In this document: positions 12,109-23,700 of the stretch, one piece after another
Layout of the letters: each line of letters begins with the position of its first letter
Numbering within the stretch: the first letter of the stretch is position 1
Assembly (NCBI GenBank): GCA_021521415.1
Contig: JAIQDT010011216.1
Span: 1 to 64,000 of the forward strand
Source: Bidens hawaiensis
Lineage: Eukaryota; Streptophyta; Magnoliopsida; Asterales; Asteraceae
Length of the DNA stretch: 64,000 bases
Direction of reading: 5' to 3'
Notes under the pieces: model-generated
Databases searched by the model: none
What the model saw: only the letters and a program-made list of their open reading frames with translations
What the model was told of the DNA's origin: nothing
Made by a program: the position numbers and the translations under genes

Positions 12109-14109
12109 GAGCCCTTTAGTGGAACTAATGAAAGGGCGAAAGACTTATTAGGTATCATACATTCGGATGTATGTGGTCCTTTTAGGACAATGACAAGGAA
12201 TGGTGAGAGATACTTCATTACCTTTTCCGACGATTATAGTCTCTATGGGTATGTGTTCTTGTTAAGACACAAAAATGAAGCCTTTGAAATGTTCAAAGTC
12301 TTCCAAAATGAAGTACAAAATCAACTCAACAAAACAATCAAAGTACTTCGATCCGATAGAGGAGGTGAATACCTCAATGATGCGTTTCTAGATCATCTAA
12401 GAAGTTGTGGGATTATCTCACAACTTACTCCACCCAGAACACCACAACATAATGGTGGGTCTGAAAGGAGAAATCGAACTCTATTGGAGATGGTTCGATC
12501 CATGATGGCTGGAAGCACATTACCTCTATCATTTTGGGGTTTCGCACGGATCTCTGCTGCCCGTATTTTAAATATGGCACCAACCAAGAAAGTGGGAAGG
12601 ACACCTTTTGAAATATGGCATGGAATGGTTCCATCATTATCATATTTAAAGGTATGGGGATGTGAGGCTTATGTTAAGATCTACACCTCTGATAAACTTG
12701 AAAGCCGTTCCACTAAGTGTATCTTTGTAGGATATCCTGAAGATTCGATGGGATATTACTTCTACAATCCAAATGAGCATAAAGTGTTTATAGCTCGCAA
12801 GGCTAAGTTCTTGGAAAAAAGGTTCCTTATGGAAGTAACTGATAGAACTATGGAACTCGAGGAGGATCGAGAACCACAAGCCGATACACGTTTGGTTGAC
12901 ACTAGCGATCAACAAGAGGTTGTTGATGATGATCAAATGATTGATCAAAACACACAAAACATTCGCAAATCTAGTAGAATTAGCACTCCACCTGAAATAT
13001 ATGGATTTATCATGGATGGATGCTATGTGATAGATTCTGATGAACCAACCACATACCAAGATGCAATGTCACAATCTGATTTTGATAAATGGCTGGAAGC
13101 CATGAACGTTGAGATGCAATCCATGCATGACAACCAAGTATGGGACCTGGTTGCTCCACCACTTAATTCCAAATTGGTTGGAAGTAAGTGGGTTTTCAAG
13201 AAGAAAACTGATATGCATGGAAACTTGGATACTTATAAAGCTAGGCTTGTAGCAAAGGGTTTCACTCAAACTCAAGGGGTTGATTATGATGAAACTTTCT
13301 CGCCCGTGGCGATGTTAAAGTCTATAAGGATATTTTTTGCCATAGCCGCATATTATGACTATGAGATATGGCAAATGGATGTCAAAACTGCTTTTCTAAA
13401 TGGACACCTTGAAGAAGATGTCTATATGGTTCAGCCTGAAGGTTTTGTCGATCCACGACATCCTAATAAAGTATGCAAGTTAAAGAAATCAATCTATGGA
13501 TTGAAACAAGCATCTAGAAGTTGGAATCACCGTTTTGATGATGAGGTGAAGAAATTTAGATTCATCAAAAACGCTGATGAAGCTTGTGTGTATAAGAAAG
13601 CCAGTGGGAGCATCATTACCTTTTTGGTATTATATGTCGATGACATACTGCTGTTTGGAAATGACATTCCAACCTTGGAGGGTGTAAAAGCCTGGCTTGG
13701 AAGTTGTTTTTCCATCAAGGATCTTGGTGAAGCCGCCTATATTCTTGGAATAAAGATCTATAGGGAGAGGTCAAGGCGGTTGATAGGTTTGAATCAAAGT
13801 GCATACATTGACAAAATCTTGAAAAGGTTCAAGATGGAAAACTCTAAGAAAGGTTTGGTACCTATTCAAAGAGGAACGATGTTGAGTACTTCTCAATGTC
13901 CAAGCTCAAAGGACGAGCAAGACAAAATGAATGGAATCCCATATGCATCTGCTATAGGATCCATTATGTATGCCATGATTTGCACCAGACCGGATGTGCC
14001 ATGCGCTTTGAGCATGATAAGTAATTACCAAAAAAATCCGGGAATCAGCCATTGGATGGCGGTTAAGAGCATACTGAAATACCTTAGGAGGACTAAGGAT
14101 ATGTTTTGA
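12109..14109 (+). pseudogene. Co-1 integrase core and reverse transcriptase
   Basis: The frame is open from after the 12106 stop for about 2 kb, with its first ATG at 12190. The integrase core shows HSDVCGPF, then LRSDRGGEY and PQHNGGSERRNR, which carry the Asp, Asp and Glu catalytic residues. RT begins near SKWVFKKK and continues with KARLVAKGF, WQMDVKTAFLNG and the catalytic LYVDDILL (about 13630). The frame ends at a TGA at 14107-14109, where a lost base shifts it before RNase H. RT and integrase motifs are intact. The decay is therefore limited to two frameshifts and one stop, which suggests moderate age. Confidence 0.95.
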
Positions 14110-14113
14110 ATAT

Positions 14114-14626
14114 ATGGCTTTGGTGAGGAGGAAACTCGTTGTAAAGGGTTACACTGATGCGAGTTTCCAAACTGATCGAGATGAATCTCGATCACAATCG
14201 GGATATGTTTTCGTTCTAAATGGTGGCACTGTCTCTTGGAAGAGCGCAAAACAAGACGTGGTAGCCTTGTACACCACAGAATCAGAATACATCGCCGCCT
14301 CCTTGGCAGCTCAAGAAGCTGCGTGGATTAGAAAGTTTATTGCCGATCTAGGGGTAGTCCGTACCATTCAGGACCCTCTAGAAATCTTTTGTGACAACGA
14401 GGGTGAGATTGCTCAAATCAAGGAACCCCGTGCACATCAAAAGACTAGGCACATTGAGCGGAGATTCAACTACATAATGGATGAAGTTGAAAAGGGAAAG
14501 ATATGTATTCGTAAAGTTCGCACTGATCAAAATATTGCGGATCCACTCACGAAGCTCCTTGAAAGGCCGAAGCATGAGGGTCATACTTGCGCCTTAGGAC
14601 TTCGATATTCTAGTAATTGGATTTGA
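14114..14626 (+). pseudogene. Co-1 RNase H and C-terminus
   Basis: Here Co-1 pol continues one frame over from the RT block. Copia RNase H text is clear: VKGYTDASFQTD with a catalytic Asp, SQSGYVFVLNGG, the TTESEYIAAS stretch with a catalytic Glu, IFCDNEG, and the end motif TDQNIADPLTK. The stop is at 14624-14626. The only break from the upstream frame is at about 14108. The domain would degrade the RNA template during reverse transcription in an intact element. Confidence 0.93.
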
Positions 14627-15405
14627 TCTATTTTGTATTTGGATATCGAAACAATTGTTATTTTGGCTCATTCATATGATTACGGTTTATGATTATGACT
14701 TTTGAGTTATGTTCCATTTTAGCATGTTTAAATCCGTGAATAAGTTAATTATTCTAAATGTCCGTAGTCGTTCATATTTTTGGGAACAAGTATGAAGGTA
14801 AGACTATTATGAACTTTGATTGGTCGATATTCATAAGGCATGAATATAGAGCAAGGGTTTGCTACCAAGGTTCATAGATATTTATGGGATTAATATTGGA
14901 CAGACCCACCCTCAATTTTACTGCATGGAATCCTTGTGATTTGTGATCATAAGTAAATTTGAGTAAAGGAGAACATCATAGTATCCTCCGACCTAAGATA
15001 CATATTGGGTCTTGATATTCATCGACTATTATACTTTGACTTAGTTCTTCGCTGCTCTGAAACATGTCAGTACATAAGGTTAAGCTCAAGTGTAGTACGA
15101 GGTGATCGTGAGAGACGTATGTAGTCAATAGGGGATTTGTCCCTCTTATTCGTTGAGAGTTAAATGTCTAAGGCCTGATAAGTTATATCAACAGAGAATG
15201 ATCACTCTGTGTCTCTAGATTTAACATGACATTTGTGGCAAAAGGATAAATGATAGTTTCACCTAAATCATTTTCATGTATGGGATTTGAAGGGGATGAT
15301 GTTATTGAATGGCACTTCGTCATGCGTATTAGGGATATTAAACCGTTGTTAGGCGGTATTTGCTATTTGCATCAATCTTCTATGCATCTTGTACAAGTGG
15401 GAGAT
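14627..15405 (+). other. Co-1 3' untranslated region with polypurine tract
   Basis: About 780 bp separate the RNase H stop from the 3' LTR. I see no coding potential. AAGTGGGAGAT at 15395-15405 is the polypurine tract immediately before the LTR start. Confidence 0.75.
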
Positions 15406-16251
15406 TGTTGGAATCGATCTGCCCAAGACACATATTAGAGTTGATGTGGCTAGTACGTATTGATCCAAGTCAGGTCATACCCAATAACAAGCTAGACAAA
15501 CACCACGATAATTATTATTATATGTGATCTAAGCAATGATTATCAACACTTATAATATTTGGAAAATGGTTTTCTAAATATTTGCATTTGTGTGTTAAAT
15601 AAATTATATGGATAATTTATATTTTGAAAGATGCTATTTAAATTGGTTAAATAACATATTGCATGTTACCTATGATATGTTTTATAACATAAATATTACG
15701 AGTAATTAATTGTAAGTAATTAAAAGGGGATTTGAAATTTGGGTGGGAAAATCCCTCCTTCTTCTCTCTCCTCCTTTTATTTCTTTCAAGACATGCAAGA
15801 GATACCATTGAAAGATTATTATTCTTGGGTGAATAATTTTTACACCTTCTCTCTCACACACATCACTTCTCTCTTTCTCTCCTCATTTTTGAGCCGTAAA
15901 CAAGAAAAAGAATAAGAACAAAGGGTTTGTTTTTGCAAGTGTTAGGACCCTAGCAACCAAGGTGTTTGTTGGAGCTCGTTGGGTATACAAGCTTGAGGTT
16001 TCCTTCATTGGAAGCTAGCCGTTCATATCTTTCATCCTCTTTATCTTTTGGACTTGAAGGTATGATTCATGCAATACCCTATGGTTGTTTTGATAGCATG
16101 TATTTTGTATATGGATCCGGGCATTGAGTTAATCTATATAAAATCGGTTTTATATTTGGGTTAAACTAACAAGATTTAAAACTTTATTATCCGCTGTGTT
16201 TTAACATATAATGGGTTATATGGACTTTGATAATCTTGTTTAAACCCAACA
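15406..16251 (+). repeat. Co-1 3' LTR
   Basis: The LTR is 846 bp, with inverted ends TGTTGG at 15406 and CCAACA at 16246-16251, preceded by a polypurine tract. It includes a CT-rich tract (about 15755-15875). The next base is minus-strand gag sequence of Sire-A, so Co-1 is inserted there; the 5' LTR is outside the window. Confidence 0.9.
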
Positions 16252-17162
16252 AGGTTGTGGGTAATTATGGAAGTTGGGATTATAGTTGTTGTTTGGATTG
16301 TAGTTGTTGAAACTGTTGGGATTCTTGTTGAAATTGTTGTTTCTTTGCTGGTTTTGCTGGTACTGTTGTTGCTGATTTCTTGGTTGGTTCTAGAATTGGT
16401 TCATTTGAAAGTTTCTTGGCATGTTGCATTCTCTGGTGAAATGACCTGGTTGTTGGCAGTTATAGCAGATGGCTTTTGACTTGTCAAACCAATTCTCTCA
16501 TTTGGCCCTGATAGAAGTGATCTACCAGTGCTGTTTCATAGCCTCTTGCTTTTAAGAGCCAACATAGCAGCTTGCCATTTCAAGTCTACGTTCTCTAAAT
16601 TATCAGCATGTATTAGCTCTAAATCATCTTGAACAATGCTGGTATAAACCATGTTCTTTTCCACAAAAGCATTATAAGACTCAGTGAACATTGAGAGCAA
16701 TCCATGGTAGTCAGACCCATGATTTCCATTTTCTCCAATAAAAGGTGTATGTCCACTTGCCATTGAGGCTGAATCACTGTCTTCTAAGAGTTGAACATTG
16801 AACTTTGATTGGTTTTGGGAGTTGCTTGAACTGCCACCAACAAAAGCTTTAGGTGTATCAACACCATGTTCATTTGGTTCCTCTATGATGGGAATCTGTT
16901 GTTGGTTTTTGGTTGACATATTTCCCATTGGTGCAATGAGAGCATTGGTCACATGGAAACATGGCTTCTCTTCTTTGATCATTTCGTTCTCAATCATCTC
17001 AATTTCAACAGCCTGAAGGAAGCAGACTAAATCATCCACTTTTAAGTCATCAAAGTTGGGCTTTTGAAGGATGAATTTGCATGCAGTGTACCATTCCTTC
17101 GGCATTGAGTTGAGCAACTTGGTGTTCAAATCAAAATCAGTCATTACATAATCAGTTGTTCT
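16252..17162 (-). pseudogene. Sire-A gag, C-terminal piece
   Basis: On the minus strand this reads as the C-terminal half of a Sirevirus-type Gag: DLNTKLLNSMPKEWYTACKF, then FLQAVEIEMIENEMI, then DLKWQAAMLALKSKRL. It is closely parallel to the Sire-C gag at 59816-60930. A stop follows SKRL. Beyond it the frame decays into an Asn/Gln-rich tail. The piece continues upstream at 29631-30070, on the far side of Sire-B, and the join carries the duplicated GTTCT. Its 3' side is cut by Co-1. Confidence 0.88.
17158..17162. other. Sire-B target site duplication, left copy
   Basis: GTTCT abuts the 5' LTR and recurs directly after the 3' LTR at 29631-29635. Five bases is the usual copia duplication length. 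Confidence 0.93.
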
Positions 17163-17601
17163 TGTTGGTACATGTTTGTCAGTAGTTCATAGTCTAGTAT
17201 TTGTTATCGAGTCTGTAATATAGTTAATGGTTTGTTTATGTTTTGTTTTGTAAACTAGCGAAGTTATCAGCAAGTTCGCTATGGCGAACTTGCTGATTTA
17301 GCGAGGTTACTGACAACTTCGCCAGTGGCGAAGTTGTCGTGTTTAAATACACTGTTTCAGCCGAAACAGAAGTGGACGTGAGTTAGGGTTTTTGGTTACG
17401 CTTTGTTTCGTTTTGTTCTCTGTAACAGTGACTTACTGTCACGTGTTTAGTTATTCAATATAACGTGTTTACCTTATAGCTCGTGTTCATTGTTCGTGTA
17501 TTCAATCTCTACAATATCTACACTCGTACCTATATACGCAGGGATTCCGCACCTGCGTTGTTAGAGATTTCCCGTGTACGATCCGCGTTCAGGAACCTAC
17601 A
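17163..17601 (+). repeat. Sire-B 5' LTR
   Basis: The LTR is 439 bp, begins TGTTGGTACATG and ends CCTACA. It contains a palindrome cluster at 17257-17338 and a possible TATA-like TTTAAATA at 17342-17349. The copy at 29192-29630 looks identical except that its end reads CCTTCA. Confidence 0.95.
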
Positions 17602-17603
17602 AT

Positions 17604-17616
17604 TGGTATCAGAGCC
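17604..17616 (+). promoter_or_regulatory. Sire-B primer binding site
   Basis: TGGTATCAGAGCC starts 2 nt after the 5' LTR and matches the initiator-Met tRNA 3' end. Confidence 0.93.
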
Positions 17617-17789
17617 ATCGGCTCGATTGTGAGGTTCGGGATTTCACGCGGGTGTAGATTTCGTTTCATTTCGGGTGTTACCGGGACGAGTTTTTGGTGT
17701 GTTTATTCATTCTAGCTACCTACCAGTGTGTTTAAGCCTTTAAACCTTCAAAATTCTCGTTAAAATCCGAGTTTCAGATCTGAACTGTT

Positions 17790-18090
17790 CTTCGCGTTCA
17801 TCGGGCGAAGTTGCTGAATTCAGGCGAAGTTGCCGTCACTGGAGATTAGGGTTTCGGCGAAGATATAAGGATTAGCGAAGTTAACCACAACTTCGCTTAC
17901 CTCATAAGTTCGCCAAAGCGAAGTTATCCGTAACTTCGCTTACCACCCAACTTCGCTTACATCCTAAGTTCGCTCATTCTAAGCGAAGTTATTCTTAACT
18001 TCGCCAAGTCAAGCGAATTTAAGATCCAGCGAAGTTCTTGTTCAGCGAAGTTAACTTCCAGCGAAGTTATTCTTAACTTCGCCATCTGAG
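17790..18090 (+). repeat. Sire-B leader palindrome array
   Basis: The untranslated leader repeats GCGAAGTT and its complement AACTTCGC, often paired about 6 nt apart so each pair can fold into an 8-bp stem. At least eight half-sites are visible here. The same motif occurs in the LTRs and before ORF3. The function is unknown; RNA packaging, dimerisation or regulation are possibilities. Confidence 0.8.
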
Positions 18091-18110
18091 CTGTTTTAAT
18101 ATTTTTTTTG

Positions 18111-18131
18111 TGTGTTTTTCAGGTTTTTCAG
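18111..18131 (+). promoter_or_regulatory. Possible 3' splice acceptor(s) before Sire-B gag
   Basis: A T/G-rich run ends in CAG at 18120-18122 and again in TTTTTCAG at 18131, 12-21 nt before the gag ATG. It resembles plant 3' splice sites. No donor was identified. Confidence 0.35.
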
Positions 18132-18143
18132 GTTTTCGCAAGG

Positions 18144-20768
18144 ATGTCCGCGATTAACATCTCAGATTTAGTCAAGATGGAGGTAGAGGCGGGGTCAGCC
18201 ACTAAGGCCCCGAGGTTGATGAAGGGAACGGACTTCGTGGCATGGAAGGACAGGTTCATCCAGTATATCAAATATCAGGACGCCAAGATGTGGGTGTGCA
18301 TGCAGGATGGATATGTACCTCCAACCATGCAATACGAAGGACGTGATGTGGTGAAGAAGTACAGTAAGATGGATGACGAGGAGAAGAAAATGTATGAGGC
18401 TGAGAGTAAGGCCCATGCTGCTATTACTATGGCACTACCTCAAGAAGTTCTTCATACATTCCGAAAGTACACTTCTGCAAGAGAGCTCTGGGATGCTCTG
18501 GAAAACAGATTCGAGGGGAACGTGGGTATACGTGCCTCAAAAATTAAACTTTTAAAAACCCAATTCTCCGTCTTCAAATATTTGAAGAATGAATCCTTAG
18601 ATGATATTATCACCCGATACTATCACTTAATGACAGAGCTTAGCAACTATTCAATTGCCTATCGAGAGGAGGAGATCGTTGAAAAGCTTCTAGATGCTCT
18701 CCCACCGAAGTGGGAAATGTATACCGTGTTAATGAGGGAAGACAAAGACTTTCCTAACTGTGACTTAGAAACTGCAGTGAACAAGCTCAGAACGTATGAG
18801 CTAAATATGGTTCGAAAGGAGACACCCACAGACCAGATACAAGACCCTGGTATGTATGGTGCTAAAGTTAACTCAGGCTCAAGTTCAAGGCCTGAATCTG
18901 CTGCATTTTATTCGAAGGGGGAGTCAGGTTCTGACTCTGCACATGAAGGAAATGTTTCTGTGAACTCAAATGGGGACGTATGTTTTGTTGCTGGAGGATC
19001 TAGTGCTTCAAAGCCTCAATCCTCTACAAGTGGTTATTCAGCTGGTCCCACAAGCAATAATTACACCAAGATGCCTATGAGTGTAAAATCTGCTGAAGAG
19101 CAGTTTGCAGTCTACGCTTCATTTATTGCTTCATACGAGAATTATATCCAGGGGAAGATTGTGGACCCTGCCGTTCTTGATGAGGATTATGACCAGATTG
19201 ATGCTGACGATTTGGAAGAAATGGATTTGCAATGGCAAATGGCAATGATCGTGAGACGGGTAAAACGTTTTATGAACAAAACAGGAAGAAAGTTTGTTGG
19301 TGGTAGGCCTGGATTTGACAAATCAAAAGTAAGGTGCTACAATTGTCAACAGTTCGGGCACTTTGCTAGGGAATGTAGGAATGAGAGAGTTGAACGGGGA
19401 CAAGTTAGGCCTAACCAACACTCTGGAATTAACCGCGAGATCAATGCCATGTTAACTAGAGAGGCAGGAGAATACAACTGGAACCAACACTCAAGTGGTT
19501 TGGGTGAACAAGCACACATGGCTGAGACTGAAGCTGTAGAAGTTGAGAAGGTTGATGGAGAGAAGAAAGCAAATGAAGAAGAAACTGCTTTCATGGCGAA
19601 CGATCAGGATGGTAGATCCAAGGTATGTCCCAAAATTATTTGTGCTAATTGTGAAAATTTGACTGAGCAACTAACCAATATAACTGATCAGTATGTCAAA
19701 TTAGATGCTGAGTTTAAAACTGTTAAAGAAGATCACCATTTCATTAAAGCAAGAGAAAACAGTTATAAAGTTAAGATAAAGGCTTGTGAAAAAGACATTA
19801 AAAGTCTTAAAACTAAACTTGCTGAGAAAATAGAAATTATTGATCTTAGTTATGAGGTTTTGGAAGAAAAGACAAAATTGATTGCTGATAGAGATAAACA
19901 GATTGCTGACCACCAGGTAAAGGTGGTGGAACTGAACCGCAAACTTGAGCAGTTCAGAAACTCCTCGGCTATCCTTGATCACCTTGTGAGTGATCCAAGT
20001 ACCTCTGCAAAGAGGGCAGGAATCGGATACCACGAGGTTCCACCACCCTTTAACCATAATTACACTTATAATCCAAGTGTTCAGAAATCTGTTGATTTTG
20101 AGATTGCTCAGTCAACCCCAATTAGAATTACTAGTGTCAAACCAAGTGTTAGCTGTGGCGAAACAAGTTCGCCTGTTTCTAGTGTGAATATTTCTGTATC
20201 AAGTCCAGTCTCATCAGATTCGGATATGTTGTCCGAATCTGGTCAGACAAAAGAAAAGGTAGAATTACCCACCAGTGGAGATAATGATAAAGTTTCTAAA
20301 AAGAGTTCTCCACTCAATCCGTACGTCCCACCTTATGTGAGACGAACGGCTGGTAATACTACCTCTACATCCAAACCAACATTTGACAAGAAAATGGAGA
20401 GTAGATGTTGCTTTAGATGTAACAGGTTAGGACATCTTGTTGCAGATTGTCCTTTGAAACCGAGATTTAGAGATGTGAAGCCAAATAAAAATGAGAATAA
20501 ACGTCATTTTATTCCAGCTAAAAATGAAAACTTTAAAAATTGCCAAAATGTAACGAATTCAAGTTTTCATAAAAACCAACCTCATTTTTACAACCAAACC
20601 ACAAGAAATAACACTTTCTATTCTCAAAGGTTTGGAAGGCATTACACTCAATCTGCAGGGAGATTCCCTAACAGGACGTACAGAAATTATCCTGACGCTA
20701 ACTTGAGAAAGCCAGGGTACGGGATGTATCGATCCAAGACCAACTGGTCTTGGGTCCCAAGATTCTAA
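18144..20768 (+). CDS. Sire-B Gag (capsid/nucleocapsid), intact
   Basis: The protein is 874 aa from the first ATG at 18144 (MSAINISDLVKMEV) and would form the cytoplasmic virus-like particle and bind element RNA. An N-terminal plant copia gag domain (about residues 20-250) includes FVAWKDRFIQYI and ELWDALENRFEG. Two zinc knuckles follow: CYNCQQFGHFAREC at about 398-411 and CFRCNRLGHLVADC at about 756-769. Between them lies a Lys/Glu-rich coiled coil (about 500-610). A long Gag with this layout is typical of SIRE/Maximus elements; most copia Gags are much shorter. The C-terminal 67 nt overlap the pol frame, which lies at -1. There are no internal stops. Confidence 0.93.
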   Translation: MSAINISDLVKMEVEAGSATKAPRLMKGTDFVAWKDRFIQYIKYQDAKMWVCMQDGYVPPTMQYEGRDVVKKYSKMDDEEKKMYEAESKAHAAITMALPQEVLHTFRKYTSARELWDALENRFEGNVGIRASKIKLLKTQFSVFKYLKNESLDDIITRYYHLMTELSNYSIAYREEEIVEKLLDALPPKWEMYTVLMREDKDFPNCDLETAVNKLRTYELNMVRKETPTDQIQDPGMYGAKVNSGSSSRPESAAFYSKGESGSDSAHEGNVSVNSNGDVCFVAGGSSASKPQSSTSGYSAGPTSNNYTKMPMSVKSAEEQFAVYASFIASYENYIQGKIVDPAVLDEDYDQIDADDLEEMDLQWQMAMIVRRVKRFMNKTGRKFVGGRPGFDKSKVRCYNCQQFGHFARECRNERVERGQVRPNQHSGINREINAMLTREAGEYNWNQHSSGLGEQAHMAETEAVEVEKVDGEKKANEEETAFMANDQDGRSKVCPKIICANCENLTEQLTNITDQYVKLDAEFKTVKEDHHFIKARENSYKVKIKACEKDIKSLKTKLAEKIEIIDLSYEVLEEKTKLIADRDKQIADHQVKVVELNRKLEQFRNSSAILDHLVSDPSTSAKRAGIGYHEVPPPFNHNYTYNPSVQKSVDFEIAQSTPIRITSVKPSVSCGETSSPVSSVNISVSSPVSSDSDMLSESGQTKEKVELPTSGDNDKVSKKSSPLNPYVPPYVRRTAGNTTSTSKPTFDKKMESRCCFRCNRLGHLVADCPLKPRFRDVKPNKNENKRHFIPAKNENFKNCQNVTNSSFHKNQPHFYNQTTRNNTFYSQRFGRHYTQSAGRFPNRTYRNYPDANLRKPGYGMYRSKTNWSWVPRF

Positions 20769-23700
20769 CTCATTGTTTTATTGTGCAGGAACAGTTGAAC
20801 AGGGCTGCCAACAATCTTTGGATTGTAGATAGCGGCTGTTCCCGGCACATGACTGGCAACAAACACTTGTTGCAAGATTTAAAACCTGTTCAGGGAGCTA
20901 GAGTTAGTTTTGCTGGTGAAAGCGGAGGAAGAATAACTGGGAGAGGAACAGTGTCGAATGGGAGAATGACACTTGAAAATGTAAATTTTGTGGAGGAATT
21001 AAAGCACAATCTGCTGAGTGTGTCGCAGATCTGTGATAAAGAATATACTGTCCATTTCACTAAGAATGAAGCAATTGTATTGAAGCCTGGTTTTCATATA
21101 CCAGAAGAATGGATAGTAATGAAAGCTCCACGTGAAACGAATACATACGTGATGGATATGAGGTCTACTGAAATGGCCACCAGAGAATCCTGTTTAATGA
21201 CAAAGGCAAGCGAATCAGAATCAGAGTTATGGCACAGGAGAATGGGACATATTCATCTTCGTAAGATGAACTTCATTGTCAAAAATGGGCTTGTGATGGG
21301 TGTTCCCTTAAAGAGTTTTAACTTTGAAGATAAATGCATAGCGTGCAAGAAGGGAAAACAACACAAGAAAAGCCATCTCACCAAGACGATCAACTCAATT
21401 GCTGGTACTCTAGAACTACTTCATATGGATCTCTTCGGTCCGGTGAATGTACAAAGTCTAGGCGGTACTTCTTACTGCTTGGTGATAACTGATGATTACT
21501 CACGATACTCGTGGGTATATTTTCTGAAAACGAAAGACGAGACGACTCAGATGGTGAAGAATCTAATTACAAAAGTCGAGAACGTCATGAGTAAATCAGT
21601 TAAATTCATCAGAAGCGACAATGGGACAGAGTTCAAGAACTTTGAGATGGAAATCTTTTGTCTTCAGAAGGGTATTGAGCATCAATATAGCGCTCCGTAT
21701 ACTCCACAACAGAACGGAGTAGCTGAAAGGAAGAACCGAACGTTGATTGAAGGAGCCAGAACTATGCTGGCCGACTCAAAGCTTCCTGTGATGTTCTGGG
21801 CTGAAGCAGTTGCTACAGCCTGCTATGTTCTGAATCGGGTGTTAACAGTTAAGAGACTTGGAAAAACTTGTTACGAGCTTATGCACGGTAGGAAGCCCAA
21901 CTTGTGCGGTCTTGAACCATTTGGTTCTCCTTGTTCGATTTTGAAGACTAACTCGAAATTTGGTGAAGTAGCCGATGAGGGAATCCTAGTCGGTTATGTT
22001 GTTGGGACTCCCAACAGACGGGTCTTCAATACGACAACTTGCAAGGTGGAGGTGGTGTGTAACACCGACATTACTAGTTATCAACCGCCAAAACCAAGCA
22101 ATGGACCTGCTGAGCTTTTTGACTATGTTAAACTGTTTAAGTCGTTTAACGTACCTAATTTGGAAATTGCTGAAGAAGACGAAAGAGTTGTGACGAAGAT
22201 GATATTTGATGAGGAAGAGGAGCTAGTGCAACATCAGATGACAGAAAAATCTCAGCCTTCCACATCAAACCCTATCGATACCCCTGCGGCCTCAACTGAA
22301 GATGAGTTTATTAATCCTTTTCACTCTCAGCCTGAAACTACCATAGATGAGATCTCTTCAAACTTGGAAGACAATTTACATGTCGGTGCTGTTCCGACCA
22401 CGAAAATTCACAAAGATCACCCTTTGGAGAATGTTATAGGTGATGTGTCCTCGGGTGTACAAACCAGAAGTAGCCTGAATGAGCACACCTGTGTTTATTC
22501 AAGCATAAAAGAAACAGGTATAATGAATGAATGTTTGTACTCCTGCTTTATAAGCCAAATTGAACCGAAAAATTATCAAATGGCTTTGAAGGACAGCTCG
22601 TGGGTCGAAGCTATGCAAGAAGAGTTGGCTCAGTTCGGGAAAATGGAAGTTTGGACTTTGGTGGAAAAACCAAAGAATGTGCACGCTATAGGCACGAAAT
22701 GGGTGTTCAAGTGCAAGAGAGATGAAAAGGGGATTATTGTGAGAAATAAGGCGAGGCTGGTTGTTAAAGGTTTTAATCAGCAAGAGGGTATTGACTACAA
22801 TGAGGTTTTCGCTCCTGTTGCCCGGTTAGAAGCGATTCGATTGTTTTTGGCGTTTGCTGCTTTCAAAAAGATGAAGGTGTTTCAGTTGGATGTAAAGAGT
22901 GCGTTTCTTAACGGGAAAGTTGACGAGGTTGTGTATGTTGAGCAACCACCGGGTTTTCCTGACCCAGACTTTCCTGATCATGTATACAGGTTGAGCAAGG
23001 CGTTATATGGTTTACATCAGGCACCTCGTGCCTGGTATTCAACGTTATCGGACTACTTGCTGGAAAATGGTTTTGAAAGGGGTTTGATCGACAGTACGCT
23101 GTTTGTGAAGAGAGAAGGATGTGACTTCTTACTGGTTCAAGTCTACGTGGATGACATCATTTTTGCTGCATCAAGAGTATCCATGTGTCAAGATTTTGAG
23201 GCTGTCATGAAGAAACGATTCGAGATGAGTGCTATGGGTGAACTAACTTTCTTTCTAGGATTGCAGGTTGATCAGAAGAAAGATGGAATGTTCATTCATC
23301 AAACAAAGTATGTTCATGATGTGCTGAAAAGATTCAAGATGGAGGACAGTTCTCCATATGACACTCCAATCTGCGTCAATCACAAATTGGGAGCTGAATC
23401 AGATGGTGATGCAGATGTGGACCCTACTCTGTATCGGGCGATAATAGGTTCTTTAATGTATTTAACTGCTTCTAGGCCTGATATAATGTTTTCTGTTTGT
23501 CTTTGTGCTCGCTTTCAGGCAAACCCAAAGGAATCTCACATGAAAGGTGTGAAGAGGATTTTGCGGTATCTCAAGGGCAAGCCGAAACTAGGATTGTGGT
23601 ACCCAAAGGGAGGAGACGTTGAACTGGTGGCATATACTGATTCTGATTATGGAGGTTGTAATCAGAGTCGGAAGTCAACAACAGGAGGCTGTCAGTTTCT

